The position numbers and the translations under genes were made by a program. From the NCBI RefSeq assembly GCF_900156335.1, contig NZ_FTMZ01000011.1:80128-144127 (forward strand): a stretch of 64,000 bases of DNA, written 5' to 3'. The number at the start of each line of letters is the position of its first letter. The stretch's first letter is position 1. Below are positions 8,282 to 17,477 of this stretch, piece after piece. This stretch comes from Sphaerotilus natans. Its GTDB lineage: Bacteria > Pseudomonadota > Gammaproteobacteria > Burkholderiales > Burkholderiaceae_C. Below the pieces are notes generated by a model, which saw nothing but the letters and a program-made list of their open reading frames with translations, was not told the DNA's origin and did no database searches.

Positions 8282-10012
8282 ATGATGCCTGCTGTCTCGC
8301 CCTCGCCCATCCGTCCGCTTCCTCTGGCACTGGCTGCCGCCGCGCTGCTGGGCGGGTGTGCCGGCCTGCCCGGTCCGGCCAGCCCGGCGGCGCCCGTCAC
8401 CCCGATGGCCGCGGCCCGGCCCGGCGCGCTGCAGCAGTGCGCCGAGCTGGCCGCGAGCTTCCGCTTCGCGCACACCCGCCTCACCGCCGCCGAGCCGGTC
8501 GCTGCCGACGCGCTGAAGATCGCCGGCCAGCCGGTGGGCGCGCACTGCCGGATCACCGGCGTGATGCACGAGCGCACCAGCCCGGTCGACGGCCAGCGCT
8601 ACGCGATCGGCTTCGAGATGCGCCTGCCGCAGGCCTGGAACGGCCGCTTCCTCTACCAGGCCAACGGCGGCCTGGACGGCCTGCTGGTGCCCGCCACCGG
8701 GCCGGTCGGCGGCCGCGGCGGCCTGACCAACGCGCTGCAGCAGGGCTTCGCGGTGATCAGCTCGGACGCCGGGCATGACGTGAAGCAGCTGCCGCTGTTC
8801 GGTCTGGACCCGCAGGCGCGCCTCGACTACGGCTATCAGGCCGTGGCCAAGCTCACGCCGATGGCCAAGGCGCTGGTCGCGGCCGGCTACGGCCGACCGG
8901 CGGATCGCGCCTACTTCAGCGGCTGCTCCAACGGCGGGCGTCATGCCTTCGTGACCGCCGCGCGGCTGCCCGAGGCCTATGACGGCATCCTGGCCGGCGC
9001 GCCCGGCTACAACCTGCCGCAGGCGGCGGTCGCGCAGATTCACGGCGCACAGCAATTCGCCCGCGTCGCCACCGATCCGAAGGACCTGAAGACGGCGATC
9101 ACGCCCGCCGAGCGCCAGTTCTTCGCGCAAAAGCTGCTGGCACGCTGCGACACGCTCGACGGCGTGGCCGACGGCATGGTGCAGGACGTGGCCGCCTGCC
9201 AGAAGGCCTTCGACCTGCAGCGCGACGTGCCCGCCTGCGACGGCAACACCCGCACCGGCCAGTGCCTGACCGGCGCGCAGAAGACCGCGCTGGGCCAGGT
9301 GCTGGCTGGCGCCCGCGACTCGGCGGGCCGGGCGCTCTACACGAGCTTCCCGGCCGACCCCGGCTTCGTGTCCGAGGACTGGGCCAACTGGAAGTTCGTC
9401 TACTCGGTGAGCAACCGCGATCCGGTCGCGCTCGGCTACGTCTTCATGGTGCCGCCGGCGCCGAAGGAGATGCTGAAGGACACGCTCGGCTATGCGCTGA
9501 GCTTCCATCTGGACCGCGACGCCCCCGGCATCTTCCGCACCGATGCGACCTTCACCGAATCGGCGATGCAGTTCATGACGCCACCGAAGCCGGCCGAGCT
9601 CGGCGCGCTGCGCGCACGCGGCGCCAAGATGCTGGTCTGGCACGGCACCAGCGATGGCGTGTTCTCCACCGACGCCAGCGTCGCCTGGTACCGGGACCTG
9701 CAGAAGAACAGCGGCGGCGATGCCAGCGACTTCGCGCAGCTCTACCTGGTGCCCGGCATGAACCACTGCGGCGGCGGCCCCGCGACCGACCAGTTCAATC
9801 TGCTGCAGCCGCTGGTGGACTGGGTGGAAAAGGGCCAGGCCCCCGCCGGGGTGACCGCCCAGGTGCGCGGCCCCGGCAACCCCGGCGGCGCCAACACCGA
9901 GCTGCCTGCGGGCTGGTCGCCCGAGCGCAGCCGCCCGCTGTGCGCCTGGCCGAAGGTCGCGCGCTACGCCGGCGGCGACCTCGAGCGCGCCACGAGCTTC
10001 CGCTGCGAATGA
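8282..10012 (+). CDS. Tannase/feruloyl esterase-family lipoprotein
   Basis: A 576-aa alpha/beta hydrolase expected to cleave aromatic esters. The CS-D-HC signature of the family is complete: Cys215-Ser216 in SGCSNGGR, Asp458 in GTSDGVFS and His495-Cys496 in GMNHCGGG, the two cysteines forming the disulfide beside the triad. The N-terminus has a hydrophobic signal ending in LLGGC, a lipobox, so it is probably anchored in the outer membrane. The family includes tannases, feruloyl esterases and MHETase; the substrate cannot be decided here. It is followed 26 bases later by the DUF3237 gene, suggesting one transcript under TetR control. Confidence 0.88.
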   Translation: MMPAVSPSPIRPLPLALAAAALLGGCAGLPGPASPAAPVTPMAAARPGALQQCAELAASFRFAHTRLTAAEPVAADALKIAGQPVGAHCRITGVMHERTSPVDGQRYAIGFEMRLPQAWNGRFLYQANGGLDGLLVPATGPVGGRGGLTNALQQGFAVISSDAGHDVKQLPLFGLDPQARLDYGYQAVAKLTPMAKALVAAGYGRPADRAYFSGCSNGGRHAFVTAARLPEAYDGILAGAPGYNLPQAAVAQIHGAQQFARVATDPKDLKTAITPAERQFFAQKLLARCDTLDGVADGMVQDVAACQKAFDLQRDVPACDGNTRTGQCLTGAQKTALGQVLAGARDSAGRALYTSFPADPGFVSEDWANWKFVYSVSNRDPVALGYVFMVPPAPKEMLKDTLGYALSFHLDRDAPGIFRTDATFTESAMQFMTPPKPAELGALRARGAKMLVWHGTSDGVFSTDASVAWYRDLQKNSGGDASDFAQLYLVPGMNHCGGGPATDQFNLLQPLVDWVEKGQAPAGVTAQVRGPGNPGGANTELPAGWSPERSRPLCAWPKVARYAGGDLERATSFRCE

Positions 10013-10038
10013 GCCCGAACCCGCCCCAGGAGACCACC

Positions 10039-10608
10039 ATGCCCGCCCCCCTCGCATCCGGCCGACGCCACTGGCTGCTCGGCGCCGCGGCAGCCGCGAC
10101 CGCCGCCGCCCTGCCCGCCCAGGCGCAGCCCGCCGCCACGCCCGTGCCGCCCGCCTCGCCGCTGGGCACCGACGTGCCGATCAGCGCGCCGCGCACCGAG
10201 TTCGTCTACGAATCGATCGTCGACATCGCCGACATGGTGACGATCGGCCCGGGCCCGCTGGGCGAGCGCCGCATCGTGCCGATCACCGGCGGCGAGTTCG
10301 CCGGCCCCGGCCTGAAGGGCACGGTGCTGCCCGGCGGCGCCGACCGCCAGCTGGTGCGCCGCGACGGCGCGCGGCTGCTCGACGCGCTCTACGAGCTGAA
10401 GACCGACGACGGCGCGATCATCACCGTGCACAACCAGGTGCTGGTGCGCACCGCGCCGGGCCAGCCGCGCTACGCCGCCTCGCACATCCACCTGAGCGCG
10501 CCCGACGGCAAGTACGGCTGGCTCAACGACTGCGTCTACACCGGCACGCTCGACAGCCTGCGCCCGAAGCGCAACGCGGTGCTGATCCGGGTGTTCCGGA
10601 TCGTCTGA
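10039..10608 (+). CDS. Exported DUF3237-family protein
   Basis: A 189-aa protein. A signal region with twin arginine-like start (SGRRHWLLGAAAA) and AQA sites ends near residue 35. The remainder matches the DUF3237 beta-barrel family: the block ITGGEFAGPGLKGTVLPGGA and the later YELKTDDGAIITVHNQ are typical. Function is unknown; members often sit beside aromatic-degradation genes. An AGGAGACC ribosome-binding site precedes the ATG at 10039. The 26-base gap to the esterase supports co-transcription, so it probably works in the same periplasmic pathway. Confidence 0.82.
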   Translation: MPAPLASGRRHWLLGAAAAATAAALPAQAQPAATPVPPASPLGTDVPISAPRTEFVYESIVDIADMVTIGPGPLGERRIVPITGGEFAGPGLKGTVLPGGADRQLVRRDGARLLDALYELKTDDGAIITVHNQVLVRTAPGQPRYAASHIHLSAPDGKYGWLNDCVYTGTLDSLRPKRNAVLIRVFRIV

Positions 10609-10806
10609 TCAGGATCGCCTGAGCGCGGCCGGCGCACGCCGGCAGGCCTCGGAGCAGTACTTCACCTCGTCCCAGCAGCGCGCCCAGGCGCGCCGCCAGC
10701 TCATCTCGCGTCCGCAGGCGGCACAGGGCTTGCTCGGCAGGCTGGACTTGTTGCCGCGAAAGCCGCGCGGCGACGACGATGACGAGGAAGGTGAACGCGA
10801 GGACAT
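10609..10806 (-). CDS. DUF2256-family small zinc-finger-like protein
   Basis: A 65-aa protein. The C-terminal half has CAACGREMSWRR and CSEACRR, a paired-cysteine motif with the W-R/W pattern of DUF2256. These small proteins are often found near cryptochrome/photolyase-related genes, but none is seen here. The ATG at 10806 is preferred because the longer upstream frame would run through low-information Arg-rich sequence. The N-terminus is a Ser-rich linker. Its role is unknown; metal binding by the cysteines is inferred. Confidence 0.7.
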   Translation of the reverse strand: MSSRSPSSSSSSPRGFRGNKSSLPSKPCAACGREMSWRRAWARCWDEVKYCSEACRRAPAALRRS

Positions 10807-10900
10807 GACCGATCCAGAGACACGGCGCCCATCGTCGGTGATCCGGCCCGAGCGGGCATCGGCGCACGCGCATTCACCGATCCTCAGCCGCACCATCGCG

Positions 10901-11026
10901 ATGCACAATCGCGACACCATGCACGCGGTGCCCCGCCCGAAAGACGCCGTCCGGCCCCTGAGCCGGCGCCGGCGCTTCATCGCGCTGCGTCACCACTGCG
11001 GCCCGCCGGCGCGCGCTTCCCGCTGA
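10901..11026 (+). CDS. Candidate leader peptide upstream of the sulfate permease
   Basis: A 41-codon reading frame (or 35 codons from the ATG at 10919) ends 65 bases before the SulP gene. Its C-terminal part is strongly basic and contains a single cysteine: [20 protein letters not shown]. An 8-bp stem (10966-10973 with 11005-11012) encloses the codons leading to the Cys codon at 10997, and a second hairpin lies at 11038-11065. This arrangement looks like a translational attenuator sensing cysteine supply. No convincing Shine-Dalgarno is visible before either ATG, so expression is unproven. Confidence 0.4.
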   Translation: MHNRDTMHAVPRPKDAVRPLSRRRRFIALRHHCGPPARASR

Positions 11027-11037
11027 CCCCTCGACCG

Positions 11038-11065
11038 CCTCGGCGGGCGCCTTTCCCGCCCGAGG
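11038..11065 (+). promoter_or_regulatory. Leader hairpin before SulP
   Basis: CCTCGGCGGG (11038-11047) pairs with CCCGCCCGAGG (11055-11065) around a 7-base loop, with one bulged C. It sits between the candidate leader peptide stop and the GTG of the permease. No U-run follows, so it is more likely a translational or pausing element than a classic terminator. Confidence 0.4.
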
Positions 11066-11091
11066 CTCCGTCCCGTCTCCGGAGTGCCCGC

Positions 11092-12882
11092 GTGAAGTCC
11101 CGTTCCCTGTCCACCCTGTCCGAGGTGCTCGCCGCCCTGCCCGAGCGGCTGCACCGCTTCCGTCCCCGGCTGCTCGACAGTCTGCGCGGCTACGATCGCA
11201 GCCGCTTCCTGACCGACCTGGGCGCTGGCGCCACGGTGGGCATCGTCGCGCTGCCGCTGGCGATGGCCTTCGCGATCGCCAGCGGCGTCAAGCCCGAGCA
11301 GGGCCTGTACACCGCGATCATCGCCGGCTTCCTGATCTCGCTGCTGGGCGGATCGAACGTGCAGATCGGCGGTCCGGCCGGCGCCTTCATCGTCATCGTC
11401 TTCGGCATCATCGAGCGCCACGGCCTGGCCAACCTGCTGATCGCGACGATGCTGGCCGGCGTGCTGCTGTTCCTGATGGGCCTGCTGAAGCTGGGCGGGC
11501 TGGTGCGCTACATCCCGGTGTCGATCGTCATCGGCTTCACCAACGGCATTGCGGTGCTGATCGCGCTGTCGCAGCTGCGCGACCTGCTCGGGCTGGACAT
11601 CACGAAGATGCCGGCCGACTTCTTCGCCCAGATCCACACGCTGTGGCTGCACCGCGCGAGCTTCAACCCTTGGGCCTTCGGCCTGGGCAGCCTCTGCCTG
11701 GCCGGGCTGTTCGTCTGGGCACGCATCTTCAAGCCGGGCACCTTCCTGCCGCGCGAGATCGTCGAGGGCCGCAGCGCCCGGGTGGTCTCGCGCCTGCCCG
11801 GCCCGATCGTCGCGCTGGTCACGCTGACGGCCTTCAGCACGCTGCTGGGACTGCCGGTGGAGACGATCGGCTCGCGCTTCGGCGGCATTCCGCAGTCGCT
11901 GCCCGATTTCGAGCCGCCCGACTTCGACTGGGCCACCGCCAAGCAGCTGCTGATGCCGACGCTGACCATCGCGCTGCTGGGCGCGATCGAGTCTCTCTTG
12001 TGCGCGCGGGTGGCCGACAACATGATCGACGCGCCCCGCCACGACCCGAACCAGGAGCTGATGGCCCAGGGCGTGGCCAATGTGGTCGTGCCCTTCTTCG
12101 GCGGCATTCCGGCCACCGGAACGATCGCGCGCACCGTGACGAACGTGCGCGCCGGCGCCACCTCGCCGGTGGCGGGCATGCTGCATGCGCTGATCCTGCT
12201 GCTGATCATGCTGGCCGCCGCACCGCTGGCGCTGCATGTGCCGCTGGCGGTGCTGGCCGGCATCCTGCTGTTCGTCGCCTGGAACATGGGCGAATGGCAC
12301 GAGTTCGCCCGGCTGCGGCACTTCAAGCTGCCCTACCGCTCGGTGCTGCTGGGCACCTTTTTCCTGACGGTGATCTTCGACCTGACGGTGGCGGTCGAGG
12401 TCGGGCTGCTGCTGGCCTGCGGCTTCTTCATCTGGCGCATGAGCCAGCTGTTCTCGATCGAGCGCCTGGCACCCGACCCCGAGATCGACGTCACCACCTT
12501 CCAGGACACCCTGCCCGGCGCCCAGGCCGGCATCGAGGTGCACAGCCTCTACGGCACGCTGTTCTTCGGCGCGATCGGCAAGGTCGAGACGCTGGCCGAG
12601 CGGCTGCGCCCCGACACCCGGGTGCTGGTGCTGGAGATGCACCGGCTGATCTCGGTCGACAGCTCCGGCGTCGACGCGCTGGTGCAGCTGCATCGCCAGC
12701 TGCAGCGCCGCGGCGTGCGGCTGATCGTCGCGGCGCTCAACACGCAGCCGCGCTCGCTGCTGGAGCGCTCGGGCTTCGTCGCGCAGCTGGGAACCCATGG
12801 CGTGGCCCCCAGCCTCGGCGCGGCGATGGAAGCCGCGGCCCTGGCCGGCGCCGCGCCCCCCGCTACCATGCGCGCACCATGA
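11092..12882 (+). CDS. SulP/SLC26-family anion (sulfate) permease
   Basis: A 596-aa inner-membrane transporter. About ten to twelve hydrophobic segments cover residues 40-440, including the SulP signature region around [19 protein letters not shown] sequence near residue 55. A C-terminal cytoplasmic STAS domain (about 460-590) contains the [13 protein letters not shown] motif. Sulfate is the usual substrate, but bicarbonate or other anions are possible. The GTG start at 11092 follows GGAG with an 8-base gap. Its last bases overlap the exonuclease gene as ATGA, so the two are translationally coupled. Confidence 0.88.
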   Translation: MKSRSLSTLSEVLAALPERLHRFRPRLLDSLRGYDRSRFLTDLGAGATVGIVALPLAMAFAIASGVKPEQGLYTAIIAGFLISLLGGSNVQIGGPAGAFIVIVFGIIERHGLANLLIATMLAGVLLFLMGLLKLGGLVRYIPVSIVIGFTNGIAVLIALSQLRDLLGLDITKMPADFFAQIHTLWLHRASFNPWAFGLGSLCLAGLFVWARIFKPGTFLPREIVEGRSARVVSRLPGPIVALVTLTAFSTLLGLPVETIGSRFGGIPQSLPDFEPPDFDWATAKQLLMPTLTIALLGAIESLLCARVADNMIDAPRHDPNQELMAQGVANVVVPFFGGIPATGTIARTVTNVRAGATSPVAGMLHALILLLIMLAAAPLALHVPLAVLAGILLFVAWNMGEWHEFARLRHFKLPYRSVLLGTFFLTVIFDLTVAVEVGLLLACGFFIWRMSQLFSIERLAPDPEIDVTTFQDTLPGAQAGIEVHSLYGTLFFGAIGKVETLAERLRPDTRVLVLEMHRLISVDSSGVDALVQLHRQLQRRGVRLIVAALNTQPRSLLERSGFVAQLGTHGVAPSLGAAMEAAALAGAAPPATMRAP

Positions 12883-13649
12883 AACTTGCCACCTGGAACG
12901 TCAATTCGCTGTCGGTGCGGCTGCCGCAGCTGCTCGACTGGCTCGCCGCCGCCTCGCCCGACATCGTCGTGCTGCAGGAAACCAAGCTGACCGACGACAA
13001 GTTCCCCGCCGAGGCGCTGCAGGCCGCCGGCTACGGCTGCGCCTGGTTCGGCCAGAAGACCTACAACGGCGTGGCGCTGCTGGCCCGCTCGGGCCAGGCG
13101 ATCACCGACATCACCCGCAACATTCCCGGCCTCGACGACCCGCAGGCGCGCGTGATCGCCGCGACGGTCGGAGGCGTGCGCATCGTCGGCGCCTACTTTC
13201 CCAATGGCCAGGCGCCGGATTCGGAGAAGTTCGTCTACAAGCGGGCGTGGCTGGCCGCGCTGCAGCGCTGGCTGGCGCAGGAGCTGGCCGCGCATCCGGC
13301 GCTGGCGCTGATGGGCGACTTCAACATCGCGCCCGAGGACCGCGACGTGCACGACCCGGTCGCCTGGGCCGGCCAGATCCACTGCACCGACGAGGAGCGC
13401 GCCGCCTTCCGCGCGCTGCTCGATCTGGGCCTGAGCGATGCGTTCCGCCTGTTCGAGCAGCCCGAGCGCAGCTGGAGCTGGTGGGACTACCGCAACCTGG
13501 CGTTCCGGCGCAACCAGGGCCTGCGCATCGACCACATCCTGCTGAGCGCACCGCTGGCCGCACGCGCCTCGGCCTGCGGCATCGACCGCGGCCCGCGCCG
13601 CAACGAGCGCCCGAGCGATCACGCGCCGGTCTGGGTGACGCTGCGATAG
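12879..13649 (+). CDS. xth: Exodeoxyribonuclease III
   Basis: A 256-aa Mg-dependent AP endonuclease and 3'-5' exonuclease for base-excision repair. The N-terminus [14 protein letters not shown], the metal ligand LQETKL, the catalytic block [12 protein letters not shown], and the C-terminal RIDHIL and SDHAPVW motifs are all intact. The ATG overlaps the permease stop by four bases (ATGA). Coupling a DNA-repair enzyme to an anion permease is an unusual pairing and may simply reflect compaction. It converges on a PEP-CTERM gene. Confidence 0.95.
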   Translation: MKLATWNVNSLSVRLPQLLDWLAAASPDIVVLQETKLTDDKFPAEALQAAGYGCAWFGQKTYNGVALLARSGQAITDITRNIPGLDDPQARVIAATVGGVRIVGAYFPNGQAPDSEKFVYKRAWLAALQRWLAQELAAHPALALMGDFNIAPEDRDVHDPVAWAGQIHCTDEERAAFRALLDLGLSDAFRLFEQPERSWSWWDYRNLAFRRNQGLRIDHILLSAPLAARASACGIDRGPRRNERPSDHAPVWVTLR

Positions 13650-13663
13650 CAGGACAAACAGCG

Positions 13664-13688
13664 AAAAAAGGCGCCCCGCAGGGCGCCT
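13664..13688 (-). terminator. Rho-independent terminator of the first PEP-CTERM gene
   Basis: A perfect 8-bp stem, AGGCGCCC (13669-13676) with GGGCGCCT (13681-13688) around CGCA. On the reverse strand the hairpin is followed by a run of six T. It begins 38 bases after the stop of the PEP-CTERM gene on that strand. It would also form in transcripts from xth, but without a U-run. Confidence 0.85.
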
Positions 13689-13725
13689 GTCAATTCATGC
13701 CGGGAGAAGAACGGTCAGAAGGCGC

Positions 13726-14322
13726 TCAGGCGCGCTTGCCGTTCATGCGACGACGGTTCATCAGGCCGAGCGCACCCAGACCGGCGAGCATCATCGCGTA
13801 GGTCTCCGGCTCCGGCACCGCAGCGACCGACACGTTGTCGACGGTCAGCGAATTGCTGAAGGTCGGCGGCAGCACGGTCGAGCCGAAGTACAGGCGGTAG
13901 ACGTCGGTGGTGTTGAGCGTGTAGACGCCCGCGGCGACCGTGGTCTCCGTGACGTTGCTCAGGAAGTTCATGCTCAGCGCGGTGCCGGTGCTGGCGTTGT
14001 AGAGCGAGAAGTAGCCGTCACCGAAGGTGTCGAAGCTGATCTCGTAGTCGCCCGCCGCGGTCACCTGGAAGGCCGACCAGATGGCATCGCCACCGTTGAC
14101 GCGCGCCGACTGATCGCCCGCCACGTCGACGATCGACGAGGTGCCGCTGTACGAACCCCACTGGAGATTGTTCCAGCCCAGGTTGGCAAAGCTCTCGAAG
14201 CCGCCGGTGGCGACATTCGCCAGCTCGAAGTCGCCATTGGCGATCACGTTCTGGGCCTGGGCACCGGCGGTGGCGCCGATCGCCAGCAGGGCGACGGCTG
14301 CAGAAAGAATGGACTTGCGCAT
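13726..14322 (-). CDS. PEP-CTERM sorting-domain protein (copy 1)
   Basis: A 198-aa secreted protein. A signal peptide (MRKSILSAAVALLAIG, cleavage after AQA near residue 24) is followed by a beta-rich domain with NGDFE and VDNVSVAAVPEPE blocks, then the PEP-CTERM tail: VPEPETYAMMLAG, a hydrophobic segment and a terminal RRR cluster. Such tails are processed by exosortase for surface or exopolysaccharide association; no exosortase gene is in this window. A GGAG lies 9 bases before the ATG at 14322. It is a paralogue of the next gene. Confidence 0.88.
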   Translation of the reverse strand: MRKSILSAAVALLAIGATAGAQAQNVIANGDFELANVATGGFESFANLGWNNLQWGSYSGTSSIVDVAGDQSARVNGGDAIWSAFQVTAAGDYEISFDTFGDGYFSLYNASTGTALSMNFLSNVTETTVAAGVYTLNTTDVYRLYFGSTVLPPTFSNSLTVDNVSVAAVPEPETYAMMLAGLGALGLMNRRRMNGKRA

Positions 14323-14609
14323 GAGAAATACTCCAGTCGAAGCAGGGTTGGATGAAGATGCCAGCCCCTTTCGGGGCCGAAAGAGCACCAGTTGCAGTCT
14401 AGGGTCCTGTCCCGGACAGCGATCGAAGATTAAGGCGGATAGAGAATTCCATCTCCCCCGCAAACTGATGCCAACCCATGAACAGGGGCCGGTCAAATAT
14501 CATCACCCCCTTCCGCAAAACCACCCTATCCGAGGGATAAAGTCAATTCAAGATATTATTTTTCATCCAGAAAATCCTGCGACAAAATCTCTCGACGCGG
14601 CACCACAAA
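14323..14609. other. Intergenic region between the PEP-CTERM genes
   Basis: This stretch, unusually A+T-rich for the neighbourhood, should hold the promoter of the first PEP-CTERM gene on the reverse strand. A short hairpin, GCCCC-TTTC-GGGGC, lies near 14362-14375 in its likely 5' untranslated region. Reverse-strand TTGACT and TTGACC hexamers are present around 14500-14545, but neither has a convincing -10 partner. No gene was seen. Confidence 0.4.
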
Positions 14610-14640
14610 TAAAAACCCCCCGGACGCGGGTCCGGGGGGT
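14610..14640 (-). terminator. Rho-independent terminator of the second PEP-CTERM gene
   Basis: A perfect 10-bp stem, ACCCCCCGGA (14615-14624) with TCCGGGGGGT (14631-14640), loop CGCGGG. On the reverse strand it is followed by TTTTTATTTG. It starts 61 bases beyond the stop of the PEP-CTERM gene at 14701 and separates it from its paralogue. Confidence 0.85.
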
Positions 14641-14700
14641 TCGTGGCGAGAACAACCGCACACCTGCCGCACGCGAGTGCGGCGGGGGGTCAGGCGGGCA

Positions 14701-15306
14701 TCAGGCCTTGCCGCCGAGGCGACGACGGCGGCTCATCATGCCCAGCGCGCCCAGGCCGGCGAGCATCATCGCGTAGGTCTCGGGCTCCGGCACCGCGGCG
14801 GCCACCGACACGTTGTCGATGTTCAGGGTCGGATGGAAGTCCGGCGGGGTGACCATGCCGCCGAAGTAGATCTTGTAGGACTCGCCGGCCACCAGGTTGG
14901 CGCTGGTGGTCTGGGTGGTCCAGGCGGCCGACGGGGTGACGAAGGAGTAGTCGACGATCGACGGCGCCCAGCTGGCGCCCGTCAGGCCCCAGATGCCACC
15001 GCCCGAGTAGTCGAAGCTGATGTCGTAGGCACCGGTCACGGTGGCGGTGAAGGCAGCGTACATGATGTCGCCGCTGGCGATCTGGGCGAACTGCTCGCCC
15101 GCGACGTCGACCAGCTTGGTGACGCCGGTGCCGCCGGAGTAGTGACCCCACTGCAGATTGCCGAAGCCGACGGTGCTGACCTGCTCGAAGGTGCCAGTGG
15201 CCAGATCGGGGTTGTCGAAGGTGCCGTTGGCGACCAGGTTGGTGGACGCGTGAGCGGCGGTGGCGGCCAGCAGCGAGGCGGCCAGGGCGATGAAGGTCTT
15301 GCGCAT
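14701..15306 (-). CDS. PEP-CTERM sorting-domain protein (copy 2)
   Basis: A 201-aa paralogue of the preceding protein. Signal peptide MRKTFIALAASLLAATAAHA, then NGTFDNPDLATGTFEQVS and LQWGHYSG blocks matching copy 1, and the sorting tail VPEPETYAMMLAG with a hydrophobic segment and RRRR end. It is probably exported and processed by an exosortase encoded elsewhere. The start at 15306 gives the complete signal peptide. It has its own terminator, so the two copies are independent units despite lying in tandem. Confidence 0.88.
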   Translation of the reverse strand: MRKTFIALAASLLAATAAHASTNLVANGTFDNPDLATGTFEQVSTVGFGNLQWGHYSGGTGVTKLVDVAGEQFAQIASGDIMYAAFTATVTGAYDISFDYSGGGIWGLTGASWAPSIVDYSFVTPSAAWTTQTTSANLVAGESYKIYFGGMVTPPDFHPTLNIDNVSVAAAVPEPETYAMMLAGLGALGMMSRRRRLGGKA

Positions 15307-15741
15307 GAAATGGTTCTCCCGGTATGGAAAGGCTCGCGATGGACAGCCGCGACCCGCCTGTTTCCGTGGAATCCCGGTCTGGACCGGCATCCGCGGGGCT
15401 GACGACAGTGCCCACGGAATGCAGCGTACGCCGCCCGATCCGGAAAATGCACCCATTTCGTGGCTTGACCCCGTGAACGCGGGAGAAACTCGGGCGCTGC
15501 CTGTGAATATGCCTCGGTCAGAAATCACCATCGGCCCCGGACATCAGGCGGCCATGGGGTTTTGCCGCGACAGTCGTCGCCGACGACAGCGACACCGGGC
15601 TCGTCCATCCCTTGGACAGGGTGATTCCCGCTCAACCGTGACATGCTGCACGGAAAATCCAGAATGACCCTTCATGCAGGGATTCATGGATGGCTGCCTG
15701 CTTGAGCAGCGATGGTATTCATCATTCCCCGTTCAACCGAC
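15307..15741. other. Intergenic region before rlpA
   Basis: About 400 bases with no convincing gene. They must contain promoters for the PEP-CTERM gene on the reverse strand and for rlpA on the forward strand. A perfect stem GTCGTCG/CGACGAC is at 15573-15587, but it lacks a T-run on either strand. No recognisable sigma-70 pair was found. Confidence 0.35.
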
Positions 15742-16362
15742 ATGAGACCCATGATGCTTGCCCTGTCTTTCCTGCGATCCTGGGGCGGTGGCCGGCGCGG
15801 TCTGCCGGTGCTGCTGGCGGCCGTGCTGCTGACGGCGGGCTGCTCGACGACGCCGGAGCGCGCCCCGCGCGGCAAGCGGGTCGATCCCGCCGCACGCGAC
15901 GGCGCGCCGGCACGCTGGCCCTTCGACCTGAACCAGGTGCCCGATGCGCAGCCCCGGGTCGAACCGCTGCGCCGGGGGGGGCCGAACAAGCCCTATCAGG
16001 TGCTCGGGCGCAGCTATGTGCCGATGACCGCCGACGAGCCGCTGCGCGAAAGCGGCCTGGCGTCCTGGTACGGCACCAAGTTCCACGGCGCCCCCACCGC
16101 CAGTGGCGAGATCTACGACATGTACGCGATGACCGCCGCGCACCCGACGATGCCGCTGCCGAGCTACGCGCGGGTGCGCAATCCGCTCAACGGCCGTGAG
16201 GTGATCGTGCGGGTCAACGACCGCGGGCCCTTTCACCCGGGCCGCATCATCGACCTGTCCTTGAGCGCGGCGGTACGCCTGGGCGTGGCCGGCGGCGTCA
16301 GCCCGGTCGAGGTCGAGCGGCTGACACACGAGGAGATCCGCAACGGCAGCTGGCAGCGCTGA
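15742..16362 (+). CDS. rlpA: RlpA-like septal ring lytic transglycosylase lipoprotein
   Basis: A lipoprotein of about 206 aa that cleaves denuded peptidoglycan at the septum. A signal with lipobox LTAGC is followed by a linker and a double-psi beta-barrel domain. Diagnostic motifs are ESGLASWYGTKFHGAPTASG, AHPTMPLPSYARV and the VRVNDRGPFHPGRIIDLS block. The C-terminal SPOR domain present in E. coli RlpA is missing; the protein ends shortly after the barrel, as in short versions. ATGs at 15712, 15742, 15751 and 15754 are possible; 15742 gives a normal signal length. Confidence 0.87.
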   Translation: MRPMMLALSFLRSWGGGRRGLPVLLAAVLLTAGCSTTPERAPRGKRVDPAARDGAPARWPFDLNQVPDAQPRVEPLRRGGPNKPYQVLGRSYVPMTADEPLRESGLASWYGTKFHGAPTASGEIYDMYAMTAAHPTMPLPSYARVRNPLNGREVIVRVNDRGPFHPGRIIDLSLSAAVRLGVAGGVSPVEVERLTHEEIRNGSWQR

Positions 16363-16395
16363 GCGCGCGGATCACCGATCATCGCTCGCCGATCT

Positions 16396-17415
16396 TCAGC
16401 CCACCACCACCGGCTCGGGCTCCAGGCGGATGCCGAAGCGGCCGTAGACGCTCTCCTGGATCGCGCGCGCCAGCGTGATGACCTCGGCGCCACGGGCGTC
16501 GCCGCGGTTGACCAGCACCAGCGCCTGCTTTTCATACACGCCCGCGCCGCCCACCGTCTTGCCCTTCCAGCCGCAGGCGTCGATCAGCCAGCCGGCGGCG
16601 AGCTTGAAGCTGCCGTCGTCCATCGGGTAATGCACGACATGCGGATCGCGCGCGATGATGTCGCGGCACTGCTCGGGCGTGACCACCGGGTTCTTGAAGA
16701 AGCTGCCGGCGTTGCCGATCACCGCCGGGTCCGGCAGCTTGGCGCGGCGGATCTGGCAGACCCAGTCGAAGATCTGGCGCGCGTCGGGCGCGGCGAGGCC
16801 GGTCTCCTCGATCCGGCGCTGCAGGTCGAGGTAGCCCAGCTCGGGGCGCCACGGCCGCGGCAGGCGCAGGCGCACCCGGGTGATGACGCTCTTGCCCGCC
16901 AGCTCGTGCTTGAAGACGCTGTCGCGGTAGCCGAAGCGGCACAGCCGCCCGTCGAGCGTGAAGCCCCGGCCGGTGACCAGATCGACGCCGTCGAGCGACT
17001 CGAAGCGGTCCTGCAGCTCCAGCCCGTAGGCGCCGATGTTCTGCACCGGCGCGGCGCCCACCGTGCCGGGAATGAGGGCCAGGTTCTCCAGCCCCGGCAG
17101 CCCCTGCTCGATGGTCCAGGCGACCAGTTCATGCCAGGGCACGCCGGCACCGGCCTCGACGATGAAGGCGTCGCCCCGGGTCTCCAGCAGCCGGATGCCG
17201 CCGATGGCCACCTTCAGCACCACCGCGGAGACATCGCGCGCCAGCACGATGTTGCTGCCCCCGCCCAGCACGAACTTCGGCGCGCGGCCGAACTCGGGGT
17301 GATCGACGACGCGGCGCACGTCGGCCTCCTCGTCGATGTGGATCAGCGTCTGGGCGATGGCGGGCAGGCCGAAGGTGTTCCAGGCCCGCAGGTTGACGGC
17401 GGTTTCGATGCGCAT
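16396..17415 (-). CDS. murB: UDP-N-acetylenolpyruvoylglucosamine reductase
   Basis: A 339-aa FAD-dependent reductase that makes UDP-MurNAc in peptidoglycan synthesis. N-terminal NTFGLPA and [11 protein letters not shown] are the FAD-binding p-cresol methylhydroxylase-type motifs. [11 protein letters not shown] carries the catalytic serine, and the C-terminal EPEPVVVG ends in the catalytic glutamate region. It is a type I MurB of normal length. It diverges from yajQ across about 60 bases and converges with rlpA, another cell-wall gene. Confidence 0.96.
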   Translation of the reverse strand: MRIETAVNLRAWNTFGLPAIAQTLIHIDEEADVRRVVDHPEFGRAPKFVLGGGSNIVLARDVSAVVLKVAIGGIRLLETRGDAFIVEAGAGVPWHELVAWTIEQGLPGLENLALIPGTVGAAPVQNIGAYGLELQDRFESLDGVDLVTGRGFTLDGRLCRFGYRDSVFKHELAGKSVITRVRLRLPRPWRPELGYLDLQRRIEETGLAAPDARQIFDWVCQIRRAKLPDPAVIGNAGSFFKNPVVTPEQCRDIIARDPHVVHYPMDDGSFKLAAGWLIDACGWKGKTVGGAGVYEKQALVLVNRGDARGAEVITLARAIQESVYGRFGIRLEPEPVVVG

Positions 17416-17477
17416 GGCAGAATTTTCCCCTGTTTCCGAACCCCTTCGACGCCCGTCGTCCAGAAAGAGAACCCGCC

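Noticed and set aside
15573..15587. Perfect GTCGTCG/CGACGAC stem as a terminator
   Set aside because: There is no T-run on either strand and it lies well away from any gene end.
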